From positions 1 through 64,000 of the forward strand of contig JAAXXK010000007.1 of NCBI GenBank assembly GCA_013334525.1: a stretch of 64,000 nt of DNA, given 5' to 3'. The notes below the pieces were generated by a model. It was not told the origin of the DNA. It worked only from the letters and a program-made list of their open reading frames with translations, and searched no databases. This stretch comes from Chlorobiaceae bacterium (lineage in GTDB: Bacteria > Bacteroidota > Chlorobiia > Chlorobiales > Chlorobiaceae). Positions 26,609 through 35,608 of this stretch are shown here, piece by piece. Within the stretch, counting starts at the first letter, position 1. Each line of letters starts with the position of its first letter. The position numbers and the translations under genes were made by a program.

Positions 26609-28234
26609 TTACCTGAGCCATTTCTGAGGATTCTGCTTTACTTTCCCTTTCCAGACTTCGAAATGCACGATCGATCCACCTTCAGGCATCGGCCCGGAAC
26701 TCCCGAGCAGCTGCTGCGACCTGATCACCTCGCCCTTGGTCACGGAAACACGTGCAAGGTTCGCATATACCGTAAGATACGATTTCTGGTGGCGTATGAT
26801 CACCACGTTGCCGAAAGTCGGAAGGAAAGCTATCTGGGCGACCTTGCCGCCGGAAACCGCCTTGACTGAAGTGTTGACCGGCACGGAGATATCGATGCCG
26901 TTGCTGGTGGTTACCAGGTTAAGCTCCTTGTCGAGGCTCGAACCGAACTTGCGCACGATCACACCGTTTTTGACCGGCCATGGAAGCGAGGAGCCGGCCG
27001 CGTCGAAATCAGCCGACACCCGATCGATCTCCGACTCGGTAGGATCGACCGGCGGCTCCGGCTCCTGCGGAGCTTCAGCAACCTGGACTGGCCTGGGAGG
27101 TTCCTGGCGCACCGCGACCTGTGGCGGAGCGACCGGCGGCTGTTTCGTAACCACGACAGGTTGTGGCTGCGAGGGCTGTGGCTGTGGTTGCTGCTGTTGT
27201 CTGGTTGGCGCCTGAACCTGCACCGATGGCTGAGGCTGCGGTTGAGGCTGAACCTGCGGCTGGGGCCTGGTTCTGGCTTGGCGCTGGAGCCTTGCCGCCT
27301 CAGCGCTGGCCGCGGCTTCACGGCGATGCCGTTCGGCTTCCAGTCGCCTTGTTTCCGCCAATCGGGCCTGGCGCGCCTGACGAAGCTTCTGGCGCTTGAG
27401 TTCATCCGCCCGTGCCTTTTCCTGCTCTTTCTGGATGAGCTGCTGCTGGGCCATGATCAGGGATTCGATCTTCGACTGCATCTCCCGCTGCTTCTTCCGT
27501 ACTTCGGTGATCCTTGCCAGATACTCGCCCCTGTCCTTCTTGATGTCGTTGAGCACCGCCTCTTTTTCCTTCTTTTTGGAAGAATAGGTCTGAAGCTGCA
27601 CCTGCTGGGCCTTCATCGCCTCCTGCTTCTGGCGGTAGGTCTGCTGGAGTTGCTCACGCGCCGTTTCCATCTGCTCTGCGCTTGTCTGCAGGTCGGTAAC
27701 CTTCGAGCGGACCGATTGCGACAACAAGCCCATGTACCGTGTCCGGATCATCGCGTCGTTGACCGAGCTGGAGGCAAAGACCATCTCTGCATCACGGGTT
27801 CCCCCGTGTTTGTAGGCGGCCACGGCAACCCTCTGGAAATCAGATGATACACGATGGTAATTGTTCCGGTTCTCCTCCAGCTGGTTCTGCAGATAGGCGA
27901 TCTCCCTGTCGAGGCTGCCGAGATAGGTCTGGTTTTCAGTGATGAGCCGTTCAAACACCAGGATCTGCTTCCTGATGTTCTTGAGCGCGTCCATCGAGAG
28001 AACCTCGTCCTTTTTGGATTTATTAAGCTTGAGCTGGTACTCTTCGAGCTGCTTTTTCAGCCCTTTGAGGTTGCTCTCAACCCTGTTGCGTTCCTGCACG
28101 ATCCGGTTCATATCATCTCTGGATGCACGGCATTCGGTGGGACGGGCGGAGAGCACCCCCGCAAAAAGCAGGCAGGAGCAGAGAAGCTTCAGAACATATA
28201 CCGGGATGAAACGGCGGCCGGAAAAAATTCGCAT
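26609..28234 (-). CDS. EnvC-like murein hydrolase activator (coiled coil plus degenerate LytM)
   Basis: 541 residues. A signal peptide (VLKLLCSCLLFAGVLSARPT) is followed by long coiled coils (residues about 38-125 and 180-310, for example SNLKGLKKQLEEYQLKLNKS and KKQREMQSKIESLIMAQQQL), then a Gln/Pro-rich low-complexity linker (about 320-400), and a C-terminal M23/LytM domain (about 425-541). The zinc site is degenerate: the first His is missing (TTSNGIDISVPVNTSV instead of HxGxDI) and the HxH pair reads IVHFE. This is the EnvC situation, where a non-catalytic LytM activates septal amidases. Periplasmic location and a role in cell separation are therefore inferred. First gene of the run to nadE. 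Confidence 0.85.
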   Translation of the reverse strand: MRIFSGRRFIPVYVLKLLCSCLLFAGVLSARPTECRASRDDMNRIVQERNRVESNLKGLKKQLEEYQLKLNKSKKDEVLSMDALKNIRKQILVFERLITENQTYLGSLDREIAYLQNQLEENRNNYHRVSSDFQRVAVAAYKHGGTRDAEMVFASSSVNDAMIRTRYMGLLSQSVRSKVTDLQTSAEQMETAREQLQQTYRQKQEAMKAQQVQLQTYSSKKKEKEAVLNDIKKDRGEYLARITEVRKKQREMQSKIESLIMAQQQLIQKEQEKARADELKRQKLRQARQARLAETRRLEAERHRREAAASAEAARLQRQARTRPQPQVQPQPQPQPSVQVQAPTRQQQQPQPQPSQPQPVVVTKQPPVAPPQVAVRQEPPRPVQVAEAPQEPEPPVDPTESEIDRVSADFDAAGSSLPWPVKNGVIVRKFGSSLDKELNLVTTSNGIDISVPVNTSVKAVSGGKVAQIAFLPTFGNVVIIRHQKSYLTVYANLARVSVTKGEVIRSQQLLGSSGPMPEGGSIVHFEVWKGKVKQNPQKWLR

Positions 28235-28760
28235 GATATCAATATGGTTGGCACTGACGTTTGCATGCCATCGACCTGCGAACGCGAACGCCGTAAAGAC
28301 AGGTCAGGACTCTAGTGGCTTAAAATAATTAATTTATCTACTTCAATCCCAGATTTTCCGGATCGACGGCCCCATCAAATGCATCAACAAAAAAAGATGG
28401 CATCATCGCCCGTAAGAGGCATCTTGCGCATCTTCGCAACCAAATATGAACTTTTGGACCCGAAAAGCAATATCGAACTGTTCAAAGAAGCAAAGGCCCT
28501 GAATGTGCAGATCGAGACCTGCATGAAGACGAGTGATAAATTGATCGCGCCCGTCACGCTCGAATGCAATGCACAGCCCGGCTGATTCAGGGAGAGATCA
28601 AGAACGAAACCTGCAATGTTTTTTACCTGCACCCGAGCCAGCACAGATGCCTTCGGGGCGGCAATCGCCTGCAAATGCCCAGTAAAAGTGCCTGCAATTC
28701 TTTTTTAAAGATTTTTGTTCTAATAAGTAAACAATCATAACCACGTCTATGCATTGAGCA
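28235..28760. other. Spacer before the TPR gene
   Basis: About 525 bp between divergent genes, containing only the doubtful 68-codon frame at 28379-28585. The promoters of the envC-like run (leftward) and the TPR gene (rightward, AT-rich stretch near 28700-28740) should lie here. Confidence 0.4.
28379..28585 (+). CDS. Possible small protein (doubtful)
   Basis: 68 codons, MHQQKKMASSPVRGILRIFA onward, with two cysteines near the end. There is no convincing ribosome-binding site and no family I recognise. Composition is plausible for protein (charged, mixed), so it is kept with low confidence. Confidence 0.2.
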   Translation: MHQQKKMASSPVRGILRIFATKYELLDPKSNIELFKEAKALNVQIETCMKTSDKLIAPVTLECNAQPG

Positions 28761-30194
28761 ATGATACTGCTAACTATCAGATTCTGGATGACGAATCTTT
28801 GCGGCATTGTAACGATCTTTGCGACCATAGTTGCCTTGCGTGCCTCAACAACATCCGCTGCCAAATACCCTTTCCTGAAAAAACAGGCAGGAAAGCTATT
28901 TACGTTTGGTTTTTTTGCGCTCATCATTGGAATCAGCTATAGCATAAACACCTTGCGAAATGCTGTACATGTTTTGGAACCGGTTGTAACTTTGAGCGGC
29001 ACAACAATTCAAAAAGCAACTAAAACAGGATTTTACAAGGAGGTCCAGGAGGCTGCTGATGAACTGATAAGCAAGGCAAAAAAGTATTTCGACGACGGCG
29101 AAAAAGAATTTGAAGCAAACAACTTCTCGAATGCGGCAAATAATTATAAGGCCTCGACAGCTTTTTTACCGACAATGGCAGGCTATCTGAACGAAGCAGT
29201 TTCACTCTACAATATTTCGGATTATCAAGGAGCTCAACAAGCCTCCCGACAAGGAGAGCTTCTGGCCAGGAAAAAGGGAGATAACGTCTTTGAAGCTGCT
29301 TTTCTCAATATCAGCGGCATTGTATTCCATGACCAGGGAAAGGTTGATATTGCCCTGAACTATTACCAGAAGGCGCTCGGTATTAACAAGGCCATCGGAA
29401 ACAATCACGACCAGGTTAACGCACTCGGTATCATTGGTATTGTCTACCATAACCAGGGCAAGCTTAATGACGCTCTCAACTACCTCCAGCTGGCACTTGG
29501 TATTGACAAAGCCATCGGCAACAAGCTGGGACAGGCTGACGATCTCAACAACATCGGCATTGTCTACCAGGACCAGGGCAGACTTAATGATGCCCTCTAC
29601 TACTACCAGCAGGCGCTCGGCATTGATAAGGCTATCGGCAACAGGAAAGGAGAGGCTGATGCTCTCGGTAACATCGGTACGGTCTATCAGGACCAGGGCA
29701 GGCTTCATAACGCCCTCAGCTATTACCAGCAGGCACTCGACATTCATAAGGCCATCGGAAACAAGAAAGGAGAGGCTAACGCTCTCGCTAATATGGGCAC
29801 TGTGTACCAGATCCAGGGCAAGCTTAATGACGCCCTGAACGACCTCCAACAGGCAGTCGGTATTCACAAGGCCATCGGAAACCAGCCAGGACAGGCTAAC
29901 GCTCTCAACAACATCGGCATTGTCTACCAGCACCAGGGAAGGCTTGATGAGGCCCTGAACTACCACCAGCAAGCGCTCGGCATTGATAAGGCCATCGGCA
30001 ACCAGCAGGAACAGGCTAACGCTCTCAACAACATCGGCATTGTCTACCAGCATCAGGGCAGGCTTGATGAGGCCCTGAACTGTTACCAGCAGGCACTTAA
30101 TCTATATATACAGATTGGTGCAGGCAGGAATGTTCAGCAAACCAAAAACGATATCGAACAGGTCAGGGCAGCAATAAAGAAAATCGGTATCTGA
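28761..30194 (+). CDS. Membrane-anchored tetratricopeptide-repeat protein
   Basis: 477 residues. Two hydrophobic stretches near the N-terminus (LLTIRFWMTNLCGIVTIFAT and LFTFGFFALIIGISYSI) anchor it. A helix-rich region precedes the repeats, then at least seven 40-residue TPR units of the kind GEADALGNIGTVYQDQGRLH then NALSYYQQALDIHKAIGN cover about residues 190-460. Forty-residue units with G-x-x-Y and A-L-x-x-Y match TPR_12/Kinesin-light-chain-like repeats, protein-binding scaffolds. The units are nearly identical even in DNA. The end (NVQQTKNDIEQVRAAIKKIG) is a capping helix. No binding partner can be named. It stands alone, 137 bp before murA. Confidence 0.85.
   Translation: MILLTIRFWMTNLCGIVTIFATIVALRASTTSAAKYPFLKKQAGKLFTFGFFALIIGISYSINTLRNAVHVLEPVVTLSGTTIQKATKTGFYKEVQEAADELISKAKKYFDDGEKEFEANNFSNAANNYKASTAFLPTMAGYLNEAVSLYNISDYQGAQQASRQGELLARKKGDNVFEAAFLNISGIVFHDQGKVDIALNYYQKALGINKAIGNNHDQVNALGIIGIVYHNQGKLNDALNYLQLALGIDKAIGNKLGQADDLNNIGIVYQDQGRLNDALYYYQQALGIDKAIGNRKGEADALGNIGTVYQDQGRLHNALSYYQQALDIHKAIGNKKGEANALANMGTVYQIQGKLNDALNDLQQAVGIHKAIGNQPGQANALNNIGIVYQHQGRLDEALNYHQQALGIDKAIGNQQEQANALNNIGIVYQHQGRLDEALNCYQQALNLYIQIGAGRNVQQTKNDIEQVRAAIKKIGI
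29333..30113 (+). repeat. Array of 120-bp coding repeats (TPR units)
   Basis: Units of 120 bp recur with landmarks GGCATTGTCTACCA(G/T) and GGCATTGA(T/C)AAGGCCATCGGCA. Neighbouring copies, especially the last two (from about 29895), are nearly identical, pointing to recent duplication or gene conversion. Confidence 0.85.
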
Positions 30195-30331
30195 GTCAGC
30201 AGATGAACCCTGCTACAGGAGAGTAATGATAAGCTCCACAGGTAAAGAGCACTGAATAAATTAATTTGTATTTCTGAGCCTAAAATAATTAAATAGCCCT
30301 TCTTTACGATGTAACCATGGAATAGTATTGA

Positions 30332-31606
30332 ATGGATAAACTTCTCATTCGCGGGGGAAACCGGATTAGCGGCACTGTCGCGGCTTCCGGCTCCAAAAAC
30401 TCCGCGCTGCCCGTCATCGCAGCCACGCTGCTGACCCCGGACGGTACCTTTACGCTCAACCGCATACCTGACCTCCAGGACGTTCGGACCTTCAGTGCGC
30501 TGCTCGAATATCTCGGTGCTAAAGTCTCCTTCGAAAACAATGTGCTTCGGGTATCGACCGACCAGCTCAAAAGCATCGAGGCTCCCTACGAACTGGTCAA
30601 GAAAATGAGGGCGTCGATCTATGTCCTCGGCCCGCTGCTTTCGAGGTTCGGCCACACACGGGTATCGCTTCCGGGCGGTTGCGCCTTCGGGCCGCGGCCG
30701 GTGGACCTGCACATCATGGTCATGGAAAAGCTTGGGGCCGATATCACCATCGAAAAAGGGTTCATCGATGCCAAAGTCAAAGGCTCGCGGCTTCGCGGCG
30801 CCCGTATCGACTTCCCCATCTCATCTGTCGGAGCGACCGGCAACGCACTGATGGCCGCAGTCACGGCATCGGGCACCACCATACTCGGCAATGCGGCACT
30901 TGAGCCTGAAATAGAATGCCTCTGCCACTTCCTCCAGAAAATGGGGGCAAGTATCGAAGGAATCGGCACGACGACCCTGGTTATCGAAGGGGTGGAGCGT
31001 CTCAGGGCGGTCACGTTCGACAACATCTTCGACCGTATCGAGGCAGGCACCCTCTTGAGCGCGGCGGCGATCACCAAAGGGGAAATAACCGTCACCGGCG
31101 TCATTCCACTGCAACTTGAATCGGTCATCGACGCATTCCGCAGGGCGGGCTGCACGGTGACCACCGGCCCCGACTCCATCTCCCTTTCCGCCCCCGAAAA
31201 GCTTCTGCCGACCGATATAACGGCAAATCCCTATCCCGCATTTCCTACAGACATGCAGGCGCAGTGGATGGCCATGATGACCCAGGCCGAAGGCACAAGC
31301 ACCATCATCGACAAAATCTACCATGAACGGTTCAACCATATTCCCGAACTGAACCGACTCGGAGCCCGTATCGAAATCAGGGAGAACCAGGCCATCGTGC
31401 ACGGACCGCAGGAGCTGACCGGCACCAAGGTCATGTCCACCGACCTGAGGGCGTCAGCGTGCCTGGTCCTTGCAGGGCTTGTTGCAACGGACACTACAGA
31501 GGTACTCAGGGTCTACCATCTGGACCGTGGATACGAGAAAATCGAAAAGAAACTGACCTCACTCGGCGCCGATATCGAGCGGGACCGGTACCAGGAATTT
31601 TCCTGA
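30332..31606 (+). CDS. murA: UDP-N-acetylglucosamine 1-carboxyvinyltransferase
   Basis: 424 residues. Catalytic Lys22 lies in [15 protein letters not shown] and catalytic Cys117 in [16 protein letters not shown]; a Cys (rather than Asp) there predicts sensitivity to fosfomycin. The later [35 protein letters not shown] and [15 protein letters not shown] boxes complete the EPSP-synthase fold. It adds enolpyruvate to UDP-GlcNAc, the first committed step of peptidoglycan synthesis in the cytoplasm. A gene alone in its transcript; three tRNA genes follow 83 bp downstream. Confidence 0.98.
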   Translation: MDKLLIRGGNRISGTVAASGSKNSALPVIAATLLTPDGTFTLNRIPDLQDVRTFSALLEYLGAKVSFENNVLRVSTDQLKSIEAPYELVKKMRASIYVLGPLLSRFGHTRVSLPGGCAFGPRPVDLHIMVMEKLGADITIEKGFIDAKVKGSRLRGARIDFPISSVGATGNALMAAVTASGTTILGNAALEPEIECLCHFLQKMGASIEGIGTTTLVIEGVERLRAVTFDNIFDRIEAGTLLSAAAITKGEITVTGVIPLQLESVIDAFRRAGCTVTTGPDSISLSAPEKLLPTDITANPYPAFPTDMQAQWMAMMTQAEGTSTIIDKIYHERFNHIPELNRLGARIEIRENQAIVHGPQELTGTKVMSTDLRASACLVLAGLVATDTTEVLRVYHLDRGYEKIEKKLTSLGADIERDRYQEFS

Positions 31607-31688
31607 TTCTGGCCGCTCAAAAGCGATGAAAATTTTTGCTTTATTGGTTATAAGCACTATATTAGTCCACTCTAAAGCAAAGCTAAGA

Positions 31689-31765
31689 GGGCCCTTAGCT
31701 CAGTTGGTCAGAGCAAGCGACTCATAATCGCTGGGTCGTAGGTTCAAGTCCTACAGGGCCCACCA
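31689..31765 (+). tRNA. tRNA-Met/Ile2 (CAT anticodon)
   Basis: 77 nt including encoded CCA. Acceptor GGGCCCT / AGGGCCC, anticodon loop CTCATAA, T-arm GTAGGTTCAAGTCCTAC. The G1-C72 pair rules out an initiator. Elongator Met, or Ile with a modified C34, remain possible. Confidence 0.93.
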
Positions 31766-31790
31766 ACCGACAGACTTGGAAAAGTTTAAT

Positions 31791-31864
31791 GGCGTGTTCG
31801 TCTAGTGGCCCAGGACATCGCCCTCTCAAGGCGAAGATCACGGGTTCGAATCCCGTACACGCTA
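31791..31864 (+). tRNA. tRNA-Glu (CTC anticodon)
   Basis: Acceptor GGCGTGT / ACACGCT, with G1-U72 wobble; D-arm TCGTCTAGTGGCCCAGGACA is typical of tRNA-Glu; anticodon stem-loop TCGCCCTCTCAAGGCGA; T-arm CGGGTTCGAATCCCG. CCA is not encoded. Confidence 0.9.
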
Positions 31865-31902
31865 CATTGACCGACATCCTTTAAACGGGATGTCGGCAAC
31901 AT

Positions 31903-31979
31903 GCACCCGTAGCTCAACTGGATAGAGCATCTGACTACGGATCAGAAGGTTAGGAGTTCGAATCTCTTCGGGTGCACCA
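31903..31979 (+). tRNA. tRNA-Arg (ACG anticodon)
   Basis: 77 nt with encoded CCA. Acceptor GCACCCG / CGGGTGC, anticodon loop CTACGGA, T-arm AGGAGTTCGAATCTCTT. A34 is probably deaminated to inosine to read CGN codons. Confidence 0.95.
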
Positions 31980-32344
31980 TACAACATAATGACTTACAGG
32001 TTACGGCTTGTAGGTCTTTTTTGTTTTGTACCGTGTCGGCGCCAAACCACCCCCCGCTTGTGAAGTCGAACATAGCCGCAATCAATTCAGCACTTTCGAC
32101 AACCTCATTTGTATGCATAAACCTTAATAACCATTTCCCTATTCCCTGGTTCAGGCTCAACATACGCTCTATCGCCCCAAACCAATCAATTACAATACAT
32201 ACATCACGCCTCTCCGGGATATCTCAGTAATTGCTATTACGTAAATATTTATAAATTAAACCATATGCTTTTCCGTAACATCATGAGCCCATCCCATCAG
32301 GAAGTCGTGTAAACCAATATCAATATTGCACCTGACCGAACCCC
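31980..32344. other. Spacer between tRNA-Arg and a hybrid kinase gene
   Basis: 365 bp, AT-richer than the genes around it. An inverted repeat (AGGTTACGGCTTGTAGGTCTTTTTTGTTTT near 31996) may terminate the tRNA transcript. No gene is convincing on either strand. Confidence 0.5.
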
Positions 32345-33931
32345 ATGATAGAACTTGAGACAGATTCCCCATCAGCTGAAAAGCCATTCAGAATCGACAA
32401 GAACCTGGCTGCAATAACATCTCTTTATGACGCCATACCGGCATCTATCCTTATTATAGACCCTCATGAGCGTCTTATGGGATGGAACCTGTTTTCACGC
32501 GACAGGGTCAACGCCCGGCCTGAAAGTGAAATGCTTGGTATCAATCCCATGGATCGGGTCCATCCCGATGACCTTCCCGACCTTCTCAAAAAAGGTTACA
32601 ATGTACTCGAGAATGATATCGAAGAAACCGCCCAATTCAGGATGTACCATGGGGATGGTCCACCATACAAATGGGCGACCATGCGAGCCAAAAAGGCTGT
32701 AATTGATGGTCAGCCTTATGTGGTCGCGGTAGTTACGGAAATAACCGAACTTAAAGATGCTGAAGCAAAGCAGGAACAATTGCAAATGCAGCTTCGGCAA
32801 CACCAGAAAATGCAGCTGATCGGGCAGTTTGCTGAAGGCATAGCTCATGACTTCAACAATATTCTGTTCGGAATTCTAGGCAATACGGAAATACTTCTCG
32901 ACCAGATCAATGAAGCCAGTCCATTAGCCGAACAGATAAATGATATTCACCAACTTGCGACACATTCAGCAAAGCTGACTAGCCAGCTTCTTACGTTTGC
33001 CCGAAAGGATTTGACCTATCCGGAAGTTATCGATCTGAACAAGGCTATTTCAGAGTTTCTCCCGTTACACCCCCTGTCGATCGGCAACAATGTTCAGATC
33101 GAGTTCCGTGCATGTGAGATTGAGCCATTTACTCACATGGATCGGGACCAGCTCGATCAAATACTTTCCAACCTTATCATAAACGCACGCGATGCCATTG
33201 CCGGGAGCGGCAATATCCTCATCGAATGCGATCTTGTTCATTTCGAAAAAGAGGATGGCAATAAATGCCTTTCCGGCATTTCTCCCGGAAGTTATATAAA
33301 GCTTTCGATCAGCGATACAGGCAAAGGTATTGAGACAAGGATTTTCCCGCATATCTTCGAACCGTTCTTTACCACCAAAGAGATCGGCAAGGGAACCGGT
33401 CTCGGCCTGTCGACCGTATACGGAATAGTAATGCAGAATAACGGCCACATTGAATGCAGAAGCAAATTAGGTCAAGGAACGACATTCGACATCTATCTGC
33501 CTCAGCACAGGGAGTTTGAGCAAAAAAAAACAGAAGCAATAGAACATATCATCCCAAAAGGAAAGGGCATGATACTTGTAGTTTCAAACGACTCCTGCAT
33601 ACTCAATCTCATCAGAGAAATTCTTGAAAACCGTGGATTTAAGGTGCTTATAGCACATAATGCCGAGGAAAGCATTGTTTTGGCTGAAATACATAAAAAC
33701 CTGATCGATCTGTTGGTAACTGACGTCCTGCTCCCGACAATGAACGGCGTAAACCTGAGTTCGCGTCTCCAGGAAAACGATCCGCGGCTGAAAGTTCTTT
33801 TTATATCCGGGTACGTCCCTGAAAATATCGTTAATGCCAGACCGACTGAAGAGGGTTTGGATATCATCCAGAAACCGTTCAGCATCAATGAATTTATCAA
33901 GGCTATCGATAAATTGCTGAACCATTCATAA
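32345..33931 (+). CDS. PAS-containing hybrid sensor histidine kinase with C-terminal receiver
   Basis: 528 residues. A PAS domain covers about residues 20-140 ([16 protein letters not shown]..., [20 protein letters not shown]). The dimerisation helix has the phospho-acceptor His near 168 in [20 protein letters not shown], the NtrB-like pattern. HATPase follows with [36 protein letters not shown] then [20 protein letters not shown] receiver domain begins near 409 ([20 protein letters not shown]), with the phosphate-accepting Asp near 460 in [14 protein letters not shown] and K in IIQKPFS. No membrane segment is visible, so it should be cytoplasmic. No output regulator lies beside it; its partner and signal are unknown. 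Confidence 0.92.
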   Translation: MIELETDSPSAEKPFRIDKNLAAITSLYDAIPASILIIDPHERLMGWNLFSRDRVNARPESEMLGINPMDRVHPDDLPDLLKKGYNVLENDIEETAQFRMYHGDGPPYKWATMRAKKAVIDGQPYVVAVVTEITELKDAEAKQEQLQMQLRQHQKMQLIGQFAEGIAHDFNNILFGILGNTEILLDQINEASPLAEQINDIHQLATHSAKLTSQLLTFARKDLTYPEVIDLNKAISEFLPLHPLSIGNNVQIEFRACEIEPFTHMDRDQLDQILSNLIINARDAIAGSGNILIECDLVHFEKEDGNKCLSGISPGSYIKLSISDTGKGIETRIFPHIFEPFFTTKEIGKGTGLGLSTVYGIVMQNNGHIECRSKLGQGTTFDIYLPQHREFEQKKTEAIEHIIPKGKGMILVVSNDSCILNLIREILENRGFKVLIAHNAEESIVLAEIHKNLIDLLVTDVLLPTMNGVNLSSRLQENDPRLKVLFISGYVPENIVNARPTEEGLDIIQKPFSINEFIKAIDKLLNHS

Positions 33932-33959
33932 AACGCGGAAACATTGATTCCGATTCCGG

Positions 33960-34727
33960 CTATTTACCACTGTTCAACTTGTCGAGATGCAGTTTTGCTT
34001 CGGCGTCGCCCTGGGCTGCGGCACGCTTGTACCATTTGATCGCCTCTTCTATATTTTTTGGCACCCCCCCGAACAACCCCGCTTCATAAAACCCCGCAAG
34101 GTTTTTCTGGGCGGAAAGATTGCCCTGTTCAGCAGAAAGCGTGTACCACTTTACCGCTTCGGAATAGTTTTCCGGCGTGCCTTCGGGCTTTGTTGACTCC
34201 CTGAGAACGCAAACCTCGGCAAGCCCGAACTGTGCAGCCGCATTCCCCCGAGGTGCCGCGAGCCGGAACCAGGTCTCCGCCTCCTTGAAATCCTGCGTGA
34301 CCCCCATGCCGTTATAGTAGATCGTCCCCAGGTAAACCTGCGCATTGAGGTTGCCTTGCCGAGCAGATAGCTTCAACAACCTGAGCCCCTCATCTACATC
34401 TTTCACCACCCCGTTTCCACCCATGAGCTGGGTTCCAAGGAACCATTGCGCCCTGGCGTCACCCTTGGCGGCCAAGGGCTTGAAGCCATCTGCTGCGAGC
34501 CGCAACCACCTCTCCGCCTCCTGGTGGTCCCGAGGCACTCCCCGCCCTTTTTCGTAATTGAGGCCAAGCTGGTACTGCGCTTCGTGATTGCCCGCCAAAG
34601 CATCCGTCTTCAATTCAGCGATCTCCGCATTTCCAGGAAACGCCGTTTCGCCGTATGCCAGAGACGGAAGCACTGCCAAAGCGACTGCAAGAATGCCGAT
34701 TGCGATACGCTTCATGTAAGGGTTCAT
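33960..34727 (-). CDS. Exported Sel1-repeat protein
   Basis: 255 residues with an N-terminal signal peptide (RIAIGILAVALAVLPSLAYG, cleavage after about AYG). Then six Sel1-like repeats of about 36 residues: EAQYQLGLNYEKGRGVPRDH, AQWFLGTQLMGGNGVVKDVD, AQVYLGTIYYNGMGVTQDFK, AAQFGLAEVCVLRE, SAQKNLAGFYEAGLFGG and so on. Sel1 repeats form an alpha/alpha solenoid used for protein contacts outside the cytoplasm. Start codon could also be the Met at 34715 just before the signal peptide. It is convergent with the kinase gene and divergent from the efflux operon. Confidence 0.9.
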   Translation of the reverse strand: MNPYMKRIAIGILAVALAVLPSLAYGETAFPGNAEIAELKTDALAGNHEAQYQLGLNYEKGRGVPRDHQEAERWLRLAADGFKPLAAKGDARAQWFLGTQLMGGNGVVKDVDEGLRLLKLSARQGNLNAQVYLGTIYYNGMGVTQDFKEAETWFRLAAPRGNAAAQFGLAEVCVLRESTKPEGTPENYSEAVKWYTLSAEQGNLSAQKNLAGFYEAGLFGGVPKNIEEAIKWYKRAAAQGDAEAKLHLDKLNSGK

Positions 34728-34962
34728 TTATGGTTAACGCAGCAGGAGCGCCAGGCGTATCATGAATATACTCAACGAAATCCCGATGAGCCACAGCAGA
34801 ACCTGTCCCTGTCTGATATTATGCAGGTTCATGCTTGCATTTGCGCTACTGAAATTCAGCATAATGCATTATGGAAGGATGTTCATTCCAACCCAATGAA
34901 CGCTCGCCGTCTGACAGAAATATTCACGCAGGATTCAATAAACCATAAAATAATTTGGATAA

Positions 34963-34978
34963 AAGAACGATCGTTCTT
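34963..34978. promoter_or_regulatory. Palindromic operator upstream of the TetR gene
   Basis: A perfect 16-bp inverted repeat AAGAACGA/TCGTTCTT, centred 43 bp upstream of the tetR ATG, inside the AT-rich promoter area. Even half-sites of 8 bp with this spacing are typical of TetR-family targets, so the regulator probably binds here and represses its own operon. Confidence 0.8.
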
Positions 34979-35013
34979 AAATAGATACCAACCTGATAAA
35001 GGAGTTGAACACC

Positions 35014-35574
35014 ATGGCCAGAACAAAAAAAGTCACCAGTGCCGAAATCCTGGATGCCACCGAACGCGTGGTCGTCAAACTGGGATCGGCACGACTTTCC
35101 ATCGATGCCGTGGCCAAAGAGGCCGGGATAAGCAAATCCCGTGTCGTCTATGACTACAAATCCAAGGGCGCCCTGCTTGAGGCATTGATCGACCGCCAGT
35201 TTCAACGGGGGTCTGAACAGATCGACATTCTTGTTCAGGAATGTGCCGACACTCCCCATCCAGAGCTTTTCGCCCGCATCAAGATGTCCGAGCAAGTCCC
35301 TGACGATACTGAAAAAGCTGTTGCCGTGGCTGTTTCCGCATCGGTGTCAAGTGAAGCAACGCTCAAGCGAAAAATGCAGGATTGGTTTGATCATGATCTG
35401 AAAGCCATTGATAATCCTATAAAGAGGGAAGCTTCGTATCTGGCCTTTTTTGCCCTTGTGGGATTCGGTTGTCATGAATGGTTAGGGCTCATCAACTGGG
35501 AAAGCAAGGAACGCCTGTCGTTTCTGGATTCAATCAGAACGATGTATTCAAGTTATCCGGACAAGCAATCGTGA
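35014..35574 (+). CDS. TetR-family transcriptional regulator of the efflux operon
   Basis: 186 residues from the ATG at 35014, with AAAGGAG 9 bp upstream (34998-35004). The N-terminal TetR HTH is LGSARLSIDAVAKEAGISKS then RVVYDYKSKGALLEALID (about residues 22-60). The C-terminal ligand-binding part ends AFFALVGFGCHEWLGLINWE. It is followed 34 bp later by the RND adaptor gene. A perfect palindrome just upstream (34963-34978) is the likely operator, so this is the local repressor that releases the pump genes on binding a toxic compound. Confidence 0.92.
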   Translation: MARTKKVTSAEILDATERVVVKLGSARLSIDAVAKEAGISKSRVVYDYKSKGALLEALIDRQFQRGSEQIDILVQECADTPHPELFARIKMSEQVPDDTEKAVAVAVSASVSSEATLKRKMQDWFDHDLKAIDNPIKREASYLAFFALVGFGCHEWLGLINWESKERLSFLDSIRTMYSSYPDKQS

Positions 35575-35608
35575 ATATCGTTAACTCGCACAAAGCATAA
35601 GCTTCATT

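Noticed and set aside
28754-28942. Overlapping 62-codon frame at the TPR gene start
   Set aside because: Out of frame with the membrane-anchored TPR gene and without its own homology.
31942-32163. 73-codon minus-strand frame
   Set aside because: Overlaps the tRNA-Arg gene and spacer; the MVHPKRFELLTF-type end is a known artefact of tRNA antisense.
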